Assembly: GCF_006546775.1 (NCBI RefSeq)
Contig: NZ_VICE01000066.1
Coordinates: forward strand, 31,764 to 95,763
Direction: 5' to 3'
DNA length: 64,000 nt
Source of the DNA: Marilutibacter aestuarii
GTDB taxonomy: Bacteria; Pseudomonadota; Gammaproteobacteria; Xanthomonadales; Xanthomonadaceae
Both the position numbers and the translations under genes were made by a program. This document shows positions 49,533 through 57,253 of this stretch, piece after piece (within the stretch, counting starts at the first letter, position 1; each line of letters opens with the position of its first letter). Under the pieces are notes generated by a model, which was given only the letters and a program-made list of their open reading frames with translations, was not told the origin of the DNA and did not search any database.

Positions 49533-49538
49533 GCCGGC

Positions 49539-50423
49539 ATGAAGACCAAGACCCTGCCCGTTGCCCTCATCCAGGAAAAGAACCACGGCGGCGCCGCGGA
49601 GAACCTCGCCGTCATCGAAGACCGCGTCGCCGAAGCCGCGCGCTCGGGCGCCAGGCTCGTGCTCCTGCAGGAGCTGCACAACGGGCCGTACTTCTGCCAG
49701 CACGAGTCGGTGGACGAGTTCGACCTCGCCGAGCGCATCCCCGGACCCAGCACCGAACGCCTGGGCGCCCTCGCCCGGGCGCACGGCGTGGTCCTGGTCA
49801 GTTCGCTGTTCGAGAAGCGCGCCGCGGGCCTGTACCACAACACCGCGGTGGTCTATGAGACCGACGGCCGCATCGCCGGCAAATACCGCAAGATGCACAT
49901 CCCGGACGACCCGGGCTTCTACGAGAAGTTCTACTTCACGCCCGGGGACCTGGGCTTCGAGCCGATCGACACCTCGGTCGGTCGCCTGGGCGTGCTGGTG
50001 TGCTGGGACCAGTGGTATCCCGAGGGCGCGCGGCTGATGGCGCTGGCGGGCGCCGAGTTGCTGCTCTACCCCACCGCGATCGGCTGGGACCCGGACGATG
50101 CGCAGGACGAGAAGAATCGCCAGCGCGACGCCTGGGTGCTCAGCCACCGCGGACACGCGGTCGCCAACGGCCTGCCGGTGCTCAGCTGCAACCGGGTCGG
50201 CCACGAGGCCTCGCCGCTGGCCGCGTCGGGCATCGACTTCTGGGGCAACAGCCACGTGCTGGGTCCTCAGGGCGAATTCCTGGCCGAGACCGGCACCGAT
50301 CCGACGATCCTGATGGCGGAGGTGGACATGCAGCGCAGTGAACACGTCCGCCGCATATGGCCTTTCCTGCGCGATCGCCGGATCGACGCCTACGGCGACC
50401 TGCTCAAGCGCTATCGCGACTGA
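49539..50423 (+). CDS. aguB: N-carbamoylputrescine amidase
   Basis: 294 residues. Nitrilase-superfamily enzyme that hydrolyses N-carbamoylputrescine to putrescine, CO2 and ammonia. The Glu-Lys-Cys triad is complete: Glu45 in LLQELHNGPYF, Lys118 in GKYRKMHIPDD, and Cys155 in GVLVCWDQWYPEGAR. The AIGWDPDD and GIDFWGNSHVLGPQGEF segments are typical of AguB. Downstream partner of aguA. Confidence 0.96.
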   Translation: MKTKTLPVALIQEKNHGGAAENLAVIEDRVAEAARSGARLVLLQELHNGPYFCQHESVDEFDLAERIPGPSTERLGALARAHGVVLVSSLFEKRAAGLYHNTAVVYETDGRIAGKYRKMHIPDDPGFYEKFYFTPGDLGFEPIDTSVGRLGVLVCWDQWYPEGARLMALAGAELLLYPTAIGWDPDDAQDEKNRQRDAWVLSHRGHAVANGLPVLSCNRVGHEASPLAASGIDFWGNSHVLGPQGEFLAETGTDPTILMAEVDMQRSEHVRRIWPFLRDRRIDAYGDLLKRYRD

Positions 50424-50436
50424 GGCGCAGGGCCCG

Positions 50437-51006
50437 ATGCTCCCGTCCGCCGACACCGGCCCGGTCGTGCGAGCCGCGACCGAGGCCGACCTGCCCGCGA
50501 TCACCGCGCTTTACGCCGACGAGGTGCGCGACCGGGTCGCCACCTACGAGTACGAGGTCCCCACGCTCGAGGACATGCGCTCGCGATGGCAACGGCTGGA
50601 GGACCATGGATTTCCCTACCTGGTCGCCGAGACGGGGGGCCGCTTCGCGGGCTACGCATACGCGGGCCCGTACCGCGGTCGCATCGGCTATCAGTGGACG
50701 GTCGAGAACGCGATCTACATCGATCCCGCCCAGCAGGGACGCGGCGTGGGCCGGGCGCTGCTGCAGGCGCTCATCGACGCCTGCGAGGCGCAGGGCTTCC
50801 GGCAGATGGTCGCGGTGATCGGCGACGGCAGCAATGCCGCGTCGGTAGCCCTGCACGAACGCCTGGGCTTCACCACCGTCGGCGTCTACCGCGGGCTGGG
50901 CCGCAAGCAAGGTCGATGGCTGGACACGGTGCAGATGCAACGCGCACTGGGCGCCGGCGACACGTCCGCACCCGCGGGCCCGGCCGTTCCCCGCTGGCCA
51001 GGCTGA
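50437..51006 (+). CDS. GNAT-family N-acetyltransferase (phosphinothricin-acetyltransferase type)
   Basis: 189 residues from ATG 50437, 13 bases after aguB. The GNAT fold has the acetyl-CoA loop QQGRGVGRALLQALID, preceded by YQWTVENAIYIDP, and the VAVIGDGSNAASVALHERLGFTTVGVYRGLGRKQGRWLDTVQMQR tail, all hallmarks of the Pat/YncA/MddA group, which acetylates phosphinothricin, methionine sulfone or sulfoximine. In bacteria without exposure to such compounds its role may be detoxification or housekeeping. The C-terminal 20 residues are Ala/Pro-rich and variable. Confidence 0.87.
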   Translation: MLPSADTGPVVRAATEADLPAITALYADEVRDRVATYEYEVPTLEDMRSRWQRLEDHGFPYLVAETGGRFAGYAYAGPYRGRIGYQWTVENAIYIDPAQQGRGVGRALLQALIDACEAQGFRQMVAVIGDGSNAASVALHERLGFTTVGVYRGLGRKQGRWLDTVQMQRALGAGDTSAPAGPAVPRWPG

Positions 51007-51036
51007 GGTGCCGACAGGCGGCGCTTGCCCGGTTTT

Positions 51037-51051
51037 GAACGACCGTGCTAT
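51037..51051. promoter_or_regulatory. Putative TetR operator upstream of the regulator
   Basis: GAACGACCGTGCTA; its reverse complement TAGCACGGTCGTTC matches the operator at 51731-51752 (TAGCACGACCGTTC) at 12 of 14 bases. It ends about ten bases before the regulator's GTG start, in a locally AT-rich patch, so it may mediate autoregulation. Confidence 0.6.
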
Positions 51052-51060
51052 TTTTGCCGC

Positions 51061-51675
51061 GTGAACGCACTGACCGCCACCTCGAAGGGCGTCGCCACCC
51101 GCGACAGCATCATCGACCGCGCCTACGGCATCGCCTGCGCAGGCGGACTGGAAAGCCTGTCGATCGGCCCCCTGGCGCAGGCGGTGGGCATGTCCAAGAG
51201 CGGCGTGTTCGCCCATTTTGGTTCGCGCGAGGACCTGCAGCTGGCCGTGCTGGACAGCGCCGCCGCGCGCTTCTTCGACGCCGTCCTGGTGCCTGCGCTG
51301 AAAGCCGAGCGCGGCCTGGACCGGCTGCGGGCGATCATGGAAGCCTGGTTTGACTGGGTCCGCCAGAACGAGGGCGGCTGCCTGCTGGTGGCTGCGGTCA
51401 GCGAGTACGACGACCGCCCGGGGGCCCTGCGCGACCGGGTGGTGGCGCAGCAGCGGCGCTGGCGACAGGACATCGCCCGGGCCGCCGGCCATGCGATCGA
51501 GCGCGGCCAACTGGATCCGGCCACCGACCCCATGCAGTTGTCCTTCGAGCTGTACTGCCTGGCCTTGGGTGTCCACCACGACGCAGGCCTGTTCGGCTAC
51601 CCCGACAGTCTCGCCCGCGGCCAGGCCGGCCTCGACCGCCTGCTGCAGCGCCACGCACCTCCCTCCCCCTCCTGA
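51061..51675 (+). CDS. TetR-family transcriptional regulator
   Basis: 204 residues from the GTG at 51061 (the longer frame at 51025 starts upstream of the putative operator). TetR DNA-binding domain at about residues 10-58: RDSIIDRAYGIACAGGLESLSIGPLAQAVGMSKSGVFAHFGSREDLQ. The ligand domain is helical, of the TetR_C_6/YcdC-like group. Two similar operator-like sequences lie just upstream of this gene and at the head of the next hydrolase gene, implying that the regulator represses itself and that hydrolase. Inducer unknown. Confidence 0.85.
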   Translation: MNALTATSKGVATRDSIIDRAYGIACAGGLESLSIGPLAQAVGMSKSGVFAHFGSREDLQLAVLDSAAARFFDAVLVPALKAERGLDRLRAIMEAWFDWVRQNEGGCLLVAAVSEYDDRPGALRDRVVAQQRRWRQDIARAAGHAIERGQLDPATDPMQLSFELYCLALGVHHDAGLFGYPDSLARGQAGLDRLLQRHAPPSPS

Positions 51676-51708
51676 CCTGAGCTCACCTCCCCCACGAGGA
51701 CGACTGCC

Positions 51709-52635
51709 ATGCCCCGCCCTTCGCCAACAATTAGCACGACCGTTCGCACTAACTTGAAGCTGGGGGGCCTCCGCCTGGGCTTTCGCCTGGCGAGCGCCGT
51801 AGCGCCGGCCGCGGCCGCCGCCCGTGCGGGGCGGCTGTTTGGAACCCCGATGCGGAGCTCACGCACGCGCGCCATCCAGGCGCCCCGATATGGCGCCCGG
51901 GAGGTCCGCGTCGCGGTGGGCGACCACCACGTCCAGGCTTACGCCTGGGGCGATCCCGGCAGGCAACCCTATCTCCTGTTTTCCCACGGCTGGTCCAGCC
52001 ACGGGACCCGGATCGCGACCTGGCTGCCCCGGCTGCGCGAGTCCGGCCTGGCCGTCGTCGCCTTCGACCAGTACGCGCACGGCCTCAGCCCGGGCGCCTT
52101 CGCCACGATCCCCAGCTTCGTCGAGCACCTGCTCGCGGTCGCCGCCCACTTCGGCCAGCCCCGCGTGCTGGTGGGCCACTCACTCGGTGGCGCCACCGCG
52201 ATCCTGGCCATGCAGCGCGGGCTGCGCGCCGATCGCGTCGTGCTGGTCGCGCCGGCGGCTGACCCGGTCGACGCCGGCCTGCGCTTCGCCGGATTGATCG
52301 GACTGGCGCACCATGCCTGCCTGCGCATGATGCGCGGTTTCGAGCGGCGATACGGCATCGAATTCGCCCGCATGCAGGCCCATCGCGTCGTACCTGCGCT
52401 CGCCTGCCCGGCGCTGGTGGTGCACGACCTGCGCGACCGGGAAGTGCCCTGGTGCGAGGGCGAGCGCTACGCGCGCCATTGGCCTGGCGCGCGGCTGCTC
52501 AGTACCGAGGGACTGGGCCACCACCGGATCATGGACCACGCCGGCGTCATTGATGCGGCCTGCGCCTTCATACAGGGTCGGGCGGTAGGCGAACGCGTCG
52601 TCTCCAGCCCCAATCTCCCCTTCGGCCTTGCCTGA
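51709..52635 (+). CDS. Alpha/beta hydrolase
   Basis: 308 residues from ATG 51709 (preceded by GAGGA); a TTG at 51754 is an alternative start that would place the operator-like palindrome upstream of the gene. The fold shows FSHGWSSHGTR (oxyanion region), the nucleophile elbow GHSLGG (Ser at about 155), the acid in the VVHDLRDREVPW segment and the catalytic His in GLGHHRIMDH. The N-terminal 45 residues, rich in Arg and Ala, match other Xanthomonadaceae members of this hydrolase group as far as I recall. Probably controlled by the adjacent TetR regulator. Substrate unknown. Confidence 0.85.
   Translation: MPRPSPTISTTVRTNLKLGGLRLGFRLASAVAPAAAAARAGRLFGTPMRSSRTRAIQAPRYGAREVRVAVGDHHVQAYAWGDPGRQPYLLFSHGWSSHGTRIATWLPRLRESGLAVVAFDQYAHGLSPGAFATIPSFVEHLLAVAAHFGQPRVLVGHSLGGATAILAMQRGLRADRVVLVAPAADPVDAGLRFAGLIGLAHHACLRMMRGFERRYGIEFARMQAHRVVPALACPALVVHDLRDREVPWCEGERYARHWPGARLLSTEGLGHHRIMDHAGVIDAACAFIQGRAVGERVVSSPNLPFGLA
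51731..51752. promoter_or_regulatory. Palindromic TetR-type operator at the head of the hydrolase gene
   Basis: TTAGCACGACCGTTCGCACTAA agrees with its own reverse complement at 16 of 22 positions (TTAG-N2-CGA-N-CG-N-TCG-N2-CTAA). It lies within the first codons of the annotated frame, an odd place for a repressor site unless the true start is downstream. Confidence 0.65.
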
Positions 52636-52763
52636 GACGCCCGAAACGCGACACCGATCCGGCCGGATTGCCGCCGGGGATGCGCCAGCGTGGCTTGTCT
52701 GCTTCATCATGGCCCCAATATCGACGGATCGGCCCGGCCGAACGTCCCGCCATGAGAGCCACG

Positions 52764-54008
52764 ATGACCGATAGCCCCGCCACCGTCCCCACCGCCGCAC
52801 CGCACTGGCGCGACCAGCCACACGAGGTCGTCGAACGCGATGGCATCCGCTACACCCTGCTGGGCACGGCCCATGTCTCGCAGGCCAGCGTCGACGCGGT
52901 GCGCGACGCCATCGGCAGCGGGGAATTCGACACCGTCGCGGTCGAACTCGACCCCCAGCGCCTGCAGGCGCTGACCGATCCCGATGCCCTGGCGCGGCTG
53001 GACCTGGTGGACGTCATCCGCAGCGGCCGTACCGCGCTGTTCGCCGCCAACCTCGCGCTGGCCGCCTACCAGCGACGGCTCGCCGAACAACTGGGCGTGC
53101 AGCCCGGCGCAGAGCTCAAGCGCGCGGTGCTCGAAGCGCGCCATCGCGAACTGCCCGTGCACCTGATCGACCGCGAGGTCGGGCTGACCTTCAAGCGAGC
53201 CTCCGCCAAGCTCGGCTTCTGGGGGCGCGCGAAGCTGGCCGGTGGCCTGCTCGCCGGCCTGCTGGTCGACGAGCCGGTGGCGGAAGACGACATCGAGAAG
53301 CTCAAGACCGGCGACATGCTGGAGTCCAGTTTCAGCGAGTTCGCCAGCGATACCCCGGCGCTCTACGACACGATCATCGACGAGCGCGACCGCTACATGG
53401 CCGCGCGCCTGCGCGAGAGCACCGCCGCCGACGCCGGGGCGGGCCTGGCCCCGCGCGAGGTCCTGGCCGTCGTCGGCGCCGGCCACCTGCGCGGCATGGC
53501 CGGCTACCTGCGCGAGGAAAGCCGCGCGGCGCCGGCCATCCGGGAGGAACTGGAGGCCCTGCCGAAGAAGAGCGACATCCCGTGGTTCACCATCATCCTG
53601 ACCACCTTCGTCCTGGGCGGCTTCGCCTGGGGCTTCTGGCAGGGCGGCATCGACGTGGGCTCCGACCTCCTGCTGCAGTGGGTGCTGGCCACCGGGCTGC
53701 TGGGTGCGCTGGGCTGCGCGATCGCCGGCGGGCATCCCCTCAGCATCCTGGTCGCCTTCATCGCTTCGCCGATCACGCCGTTGCACCCCGCCCTGGCCTC
53801 GGGAACCCTCAGCGCGCTGACCGAGGCCTGGCTGCGCAAGCCCACCTATGCCGACTTCATGGCCCTGCGCCAGGACATCGGCACCCTCAAGGGCTGGTGG
53901 CGGAACCGAGTGGCCCGCGTACTCCTGAATTTCTTCCTGACCAGCCTGGGCACCGCCATCGGGGTCTGGACCGGCGGCCTGAGGATGCTGGGCAAGCTGG
54001 TCGGCTGA
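52764..54008 (+). CDS. TraB/PrgY family membrane protein
   Basis: 414 residues from ATG 52764 (ATG 52752 is also possible; the longer frame is not conserved). The TraB family was first known from enterococcal pheromone shutdown proteins and is now found in all domains, possibly as a metalloprotease-like fold related to Tiki/EreA. Motifs: LLGTAHVSQASVDAV with GTAH, VAVELDPQRLQAL, and VVGAGHLRGMAGYL with GxGH, which together supply conserved Glu and His residues. The last 150 residues contain three to four membrane segments. Function in this organism is unknown. Followed by a strong terminator. Confidence 0.88.
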   Translation: MTDSPATVPTAAPHWRDQPHEVVERDGIRYTLLGTAHVSQASVDAVRDAIGSGEFDTVAVELDPQRLQALTDPDALARLDLVDVIRSGRTALFAANLALAAYQRRLAEQLGVQPGAELKRAVLEARHRELPVHLIDREVGLTFKRASAKLGFWGRAKLAGGLLAGLLVDEPVAEDDIEKLKTGDMLESSFSEFASDTPALYDTIIDERDRYMAARLRESTAADAGAGLAPREVLAVVGAGHLRGMAGYLREESRAAPAIREELEALPKKSDIPWFTIILTTFVLGGFAWGFWQGGIDVGSDLLLQWVLATGLLGALGCAIAGGHPLSILVAFIASPITPLHPALASGTLSALTEAWLRKPTYADFMALRQDIGTLKGWWRNRVARVLLNFFLTSLGTAIGVWTGGLRMLGKLVG

Positions 54009-54071
54009 CGCCTCCGACCGCGCTTGCCGACGGCATTGCCGGCGTCGTCCACACCGGACACAGAAAGCCGT

Positions 54072-54104
54072 AAGGGCGCCCCCGAGGGAGCGCCCTTTTT
54101 TCTT
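54072..54104 (+). terminator. Terminator between the TraB gene and the RND operon
   Basis: AAGGGCGC ... GCGCCCTT with an eleven-base interior that can add further GC pairs, then TTTTTTCTTTT. It serves the rightward TraB gene; the leftward RND operon, whose stop is at 54164, could use the reverse with an AA tract but less well. Confidence 0.88.
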
Positions 54105-54163
54105 TTCCATCGACCCGGACCGTCGGCCCGCACGCCCCCGGGGACGGCGGGGCCGGCGCCGTG

Positions 54164-57100
54164 TCAGTCGACGTGAAGGGCCGTCACCGAGGCCACTTCG
54201 CCGCGGACATCCTTGCCGCGCGCCCGGCGCACGATGCGGATGACGCCGTTGCGGGCATCGTCGAGCAGGGCGTAGATGGTGGGCAGGAACAACAGGCTCA
54301 CCACGGTCGAGAACGCCAGGCCACCGGCCACCGCGCGCGCCATCGGCGAGTACTCCGCCCCGCCAAGCACGACCGTGTCGCTCAGCGAGATCGGGATCAT
54401 CGCCAGGATCGCCGTGCCCATGGTCATCATGATCGGGCGCAGACGTTCGCGGCTGCCCTCGACGAGCGCATCGGTGCGCGACATGCCGCGTCGCCTGAGG
54501 TTGTTGATGTGCTCGACCATGACGATGCCGTTGTTCACCACCACGCCCATCAACACCAGGATGCCGATGAAGGCCATGATGCTGAACGCCGTGCCGGTGA
54601 TCCAGAACAGCCAGAACACGCCGAACACCGAGAACAGCACGCAGCTCATGATCGCCGCCGGGAACAGCAGCGACTCGAACACCGCCGCCATGACCACGTA
54701 GATCATCACCAGCGCCAGCAGGGTGTTGAACATCATCTGGTTGACCGCTTCGTTGTCGCGCTCGAACGCACTGCCGTCGAAGGAGTAGCTGTAGCCCGGT
54801 GGGAACGCCACGGTCTCCAAGGTCGATTCCAGCGCCTTGCGCGCGTCGGGCGTGGTGGTCTCCCCCGCCAGGTTCGCGGCGATGGTGACCGTGGTCTGGC
54901 GGTTGAAGCGGTTGATGTGGGTTGCGGCGGGCACGACGTCGACGTCGACCATGCTCAGCAGTGGTACCGAACGCCCGTCGGGCGAACGCACCATGAAGCT
55001 CTCCATGTCCTCCACGCCATAGGTTTCCGCGCCGGCGAAGCGCACCCAGACCGGCACCTCGGTCTGGCCGCGGCGGAACTCGCGCAACTGGGCGCCACGC
55101 AGGGCCAGGCCGACGAAGCTGGACACCTCCTGCACGCTGAAGCCGAATGCCGCCGCCCGTTCGCGATCGACGGTGACGATGAGTTCGTTGTTGGTGTCGC
55201 CGGCATCGATGCGGACGTCGCGCAGTTCCTTGCGCGCCGACAGGATCGGCACGATGTCCCGCGCGATCTCGCTCAGCACCTTGGTCGAGTCCCCGACGAG
55301 CTGCACCTGCACGCCTTCGTTGCCGCCGTCGCGACCGCCCTGGCCACGGATGCCGACCTCCATGCGCGCCGACTTCGGCAGCTCCTTGCTGATCGTCTCG
55401 GTCAAGGGCTTGATGTCGCCGATCGCGTCGTCGAAGGTGATCATGGTGGCGGCGTCGCCCTGCTCGCTGTACCACGAGTAGATCTGCTTGATGTTCAAGC
55501 GCTCGCGGTTCGCTTCCAGGTACTTCTCCACGCGCAGGACCTCGTCGGAGATCTGCTCCTTGGTGTAGCCGCCGTTCCATTGGTAGTAGAGCTGGGCTTC
55601 CTTGCCACCCCCGCCGCCGAACATGTCGAACTTGGTCCGGGTCATCGGCACGATGCTCAGCGCGACGATCAGGATGATGCCCAGCACGCTCCAGCCACGA
55701 TGTTCCAGGGTCCAGCGCAGCACCCGGGCGTAGCGTCGCTGCAGGCGGGATATCAGGCCCTTCTCGTTCTGCACCGCCGGCGGCGTCTTCATCCGCGCCG
55801 AGAGCATCGGGATCAGGCTGACCGCGACCAGCCACGAGGCCAGCAGCGACACCGAGATGGTGATCGCGATCTGGGCCATGAAGATGCTGATCTGGTTGGT
55901 CTCGCCCAGCAGGTTGGGCAGGAACACGATGCAGTGCGACAACGTACCGGCAGAAAGCGCGATCGCCACGTGCCGGGTGCCGACGATCGAAGCCTTGACC
56001 GGATCATCGGGCATGCGCTCGCGTTCCTGGTAGATGCTCTCCACCACGACCACGGCGTTGTCCACGAGCATGCCGACCGCCAGCAGCAGGCCCATCAGGG
56101 TCAGCACGTTGAGGGTCACGCCGAAGAAGTGCATGAAGCCCAGCGTCATGACGAAACAGATCGGGATCGCCAGCGTCACCATCAGCGTCGAGGGCCAGTG
56201 GCGCAGGAAGAAGAACAGCACCGCGATCGAGAGGAGGAGGCCGATCGCACCGGCCTCGGCCAGTTCGACCAGCGAGTCGGTGACCTCCTCGCCCTGGTTC
56301 TGGATGACCTTCACGTCGATGTTGCTGAGCTCGGGCGACTCGCGGATCTCCTCCACCGTCGCCAGCACCTGGCGCGACACCTCGACCAGGTTGGCGTTGC
56401 GTTCCTTGTAGATGTCCAGGCCCACCGCCACGCGCCCGTCCAGGCGACGGCCATAGTCCATCCGCGCGGGCTTGAGGCGCACTTCGGCGATGTCCGACAG
56501 GCGCAGGCCACGCTCGTTGAGCACCAAGCCGCGAAGTTCGTCGAGCGTGCGGATCTCGCCGATCGGCTGCACCCGCAGGCGCAGGTCCGCGTCCTGGATC
56601 TCGCCGGCGGAGACGGAGAAATTGACCGTGCGCAGGCGGGTGTTGAGGTCATTGAGGTTCACCCCGTGCGCAGTCAGGCGCTCGGGGTCGATCGCGATCT
56701 CGACCTCGTTCGGCGGCGCGCCGCTGACTTCCACCCGCGCCACGCCGGGCACCCGCTCGATGCGACGCTTCATCTCGCGGTCGATCAGGTCGTAGGCGCC
56801 GGTCAGGTCGGTGTCGGCGGCCAGGCGCACGCGCAGGAAGGCCTCGTCGCTGGTCGAGAACTTGTGCACGAAGTAGCGCTGGAAGTCGTCCGGCAACTCG
56901 TCGCGGATCGCGTCGATCCGCTCCCGCGCCTCCGAGGCGGTGATGGAGATGTCCTTGTCCCAGTCCGAGAACTCCATGAACACGTACGCGCCGTCGGCCT
57001 GCGCGCCACCGCCCATGCGCTTGATCCCGCTCAGCGTGGCCAGGGCTTCCTCGACCGGGCGCAGCACGGTGCGCTCGACCTCCTCGGGCGTGGAACCCGA

Positions 57101-57253
57101 GTACGGCAACTGCACGAACATGAAGGGCGCGGAGACGTCCGGCAAGGCTTCCAGCGGCAGCCTCACCGCCGCGATCAGGCCGATGACGAACATCGACACG
57201 AACAGCATCACCGTGGTGACGGGACGCTTCAGACTGAGCTCGGCGACGCTCAT
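54164..57253 (-). CDS. RND-family efflux permease, second subunit (proton-relay variant)
   Basis: 1029 residues from ATG 57253, the standard HAE1/AcrB size. Inner-membrane, proton-driven exporter with twelve membrane segments and two large periplasmic loops. The relay region in segment 4 reads GMLVDNAVVVVES: Asp398 is present but the second Asp is Asn399. The segment-10 region reads GVVVNNGIVMVEH, with Asn907 in the place of the usual Lys. The frame continues in the opposite direction of the tracked long version; earlier start sites run antisense to the other pump. It overlaps the upstream pump gene by four bases (ATGA), implying the two are made in equal amounts and may form a mixed trimer. 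Confidence 0.95.
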   Translation of the reverse strand: MSVAELSLKRPVTTVMLFVSMFVIGLIAAVRLPLEALPDVSAPFMFVQLPYSGSTPEEVERTVLRPVEEALATLSGIKRMGGGAQADGAYVFMEFSDWDKDISITASEARERIDAIRDELPDDFQRYFVHKFSTSDEAFLRVRLAADTDLTGAYDLIDREMKRRIERVPGVARVEVSGAPPNEVEIAIDPERLTAHGVNLNDLNTRLRTVNFSVSAGEIQDADLRLRVQPIGEIRTLDELRGLVLNERGLRLSDIAEVRLKPARMDYGRRLDGRVAVGLDIYKERNANLVEVSRQVLATVEEIRESPELSNIDVKVIQNQGEEVTDSLVELAEAGAIGLLLSIAVLFFFLRHWPSTLMVTLAIPICFVMTLGFMHFFGVTLNVLTLMGLLLAVGMLVDNAVVVVESIYQERERMPDDPVKASIVGTRHVAIALSAGTLSHCIVFLPNLLGETNQISIFMAQIAITISVSLLASWLVAVSLIPMLSARMKTPPAVQNEKGLISRLQRRYARVLRWTLEHRGWSVLGIILIVALSIVPMTRTKFDMFGGGGGKEAQLYYQWNGGYTKEQISDEVLRVEKYLEANRERLNIKQIYSWYSEQGDAATMITFDDAIGDIKPLTETISKELPKSARMEVGIRGQGGRDGGNEGVQVQLVGDSTKVLSEIARDIVPILSARKELRDVRIDAGDTNNELIVTVDRERAAAFGFSVQEVSSFVGLALRGAQLREFRRGQTEVPVWVRFAGAETYGVEDMESFMVRSPDGRSVPLLSMVDVDVVPAATHINRFNRQTTVTIAANLAGETTTPDARKALESTLETVAFPPGYSYSFDGSAFERDNEAVNQMMFNTLLALVMIYVVMAAVFESLLFPAAIMSCVLFSVFGVFWLFWITGTAFSIMAFIGILVLMGVVVNNGIVMVEHINNLRRRGMSRTDALVEGSRERLRPIMMTMGTAILAMIPISLSDTVVLGGAEYSPMARAVAGGLAFSTVVSLLFLPTIYALLDDARNGVIRIVRRARGKDVRGEVASVTALHVD

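Noticed and set aside
52707..55835. Minus-strand frame of about 1040 codons across TraB and the second RND gene
   Set aside because: Antisense to the TraB-family gene and off-frame to the RND gene; Arg- and Gly-rich shadow peptide.
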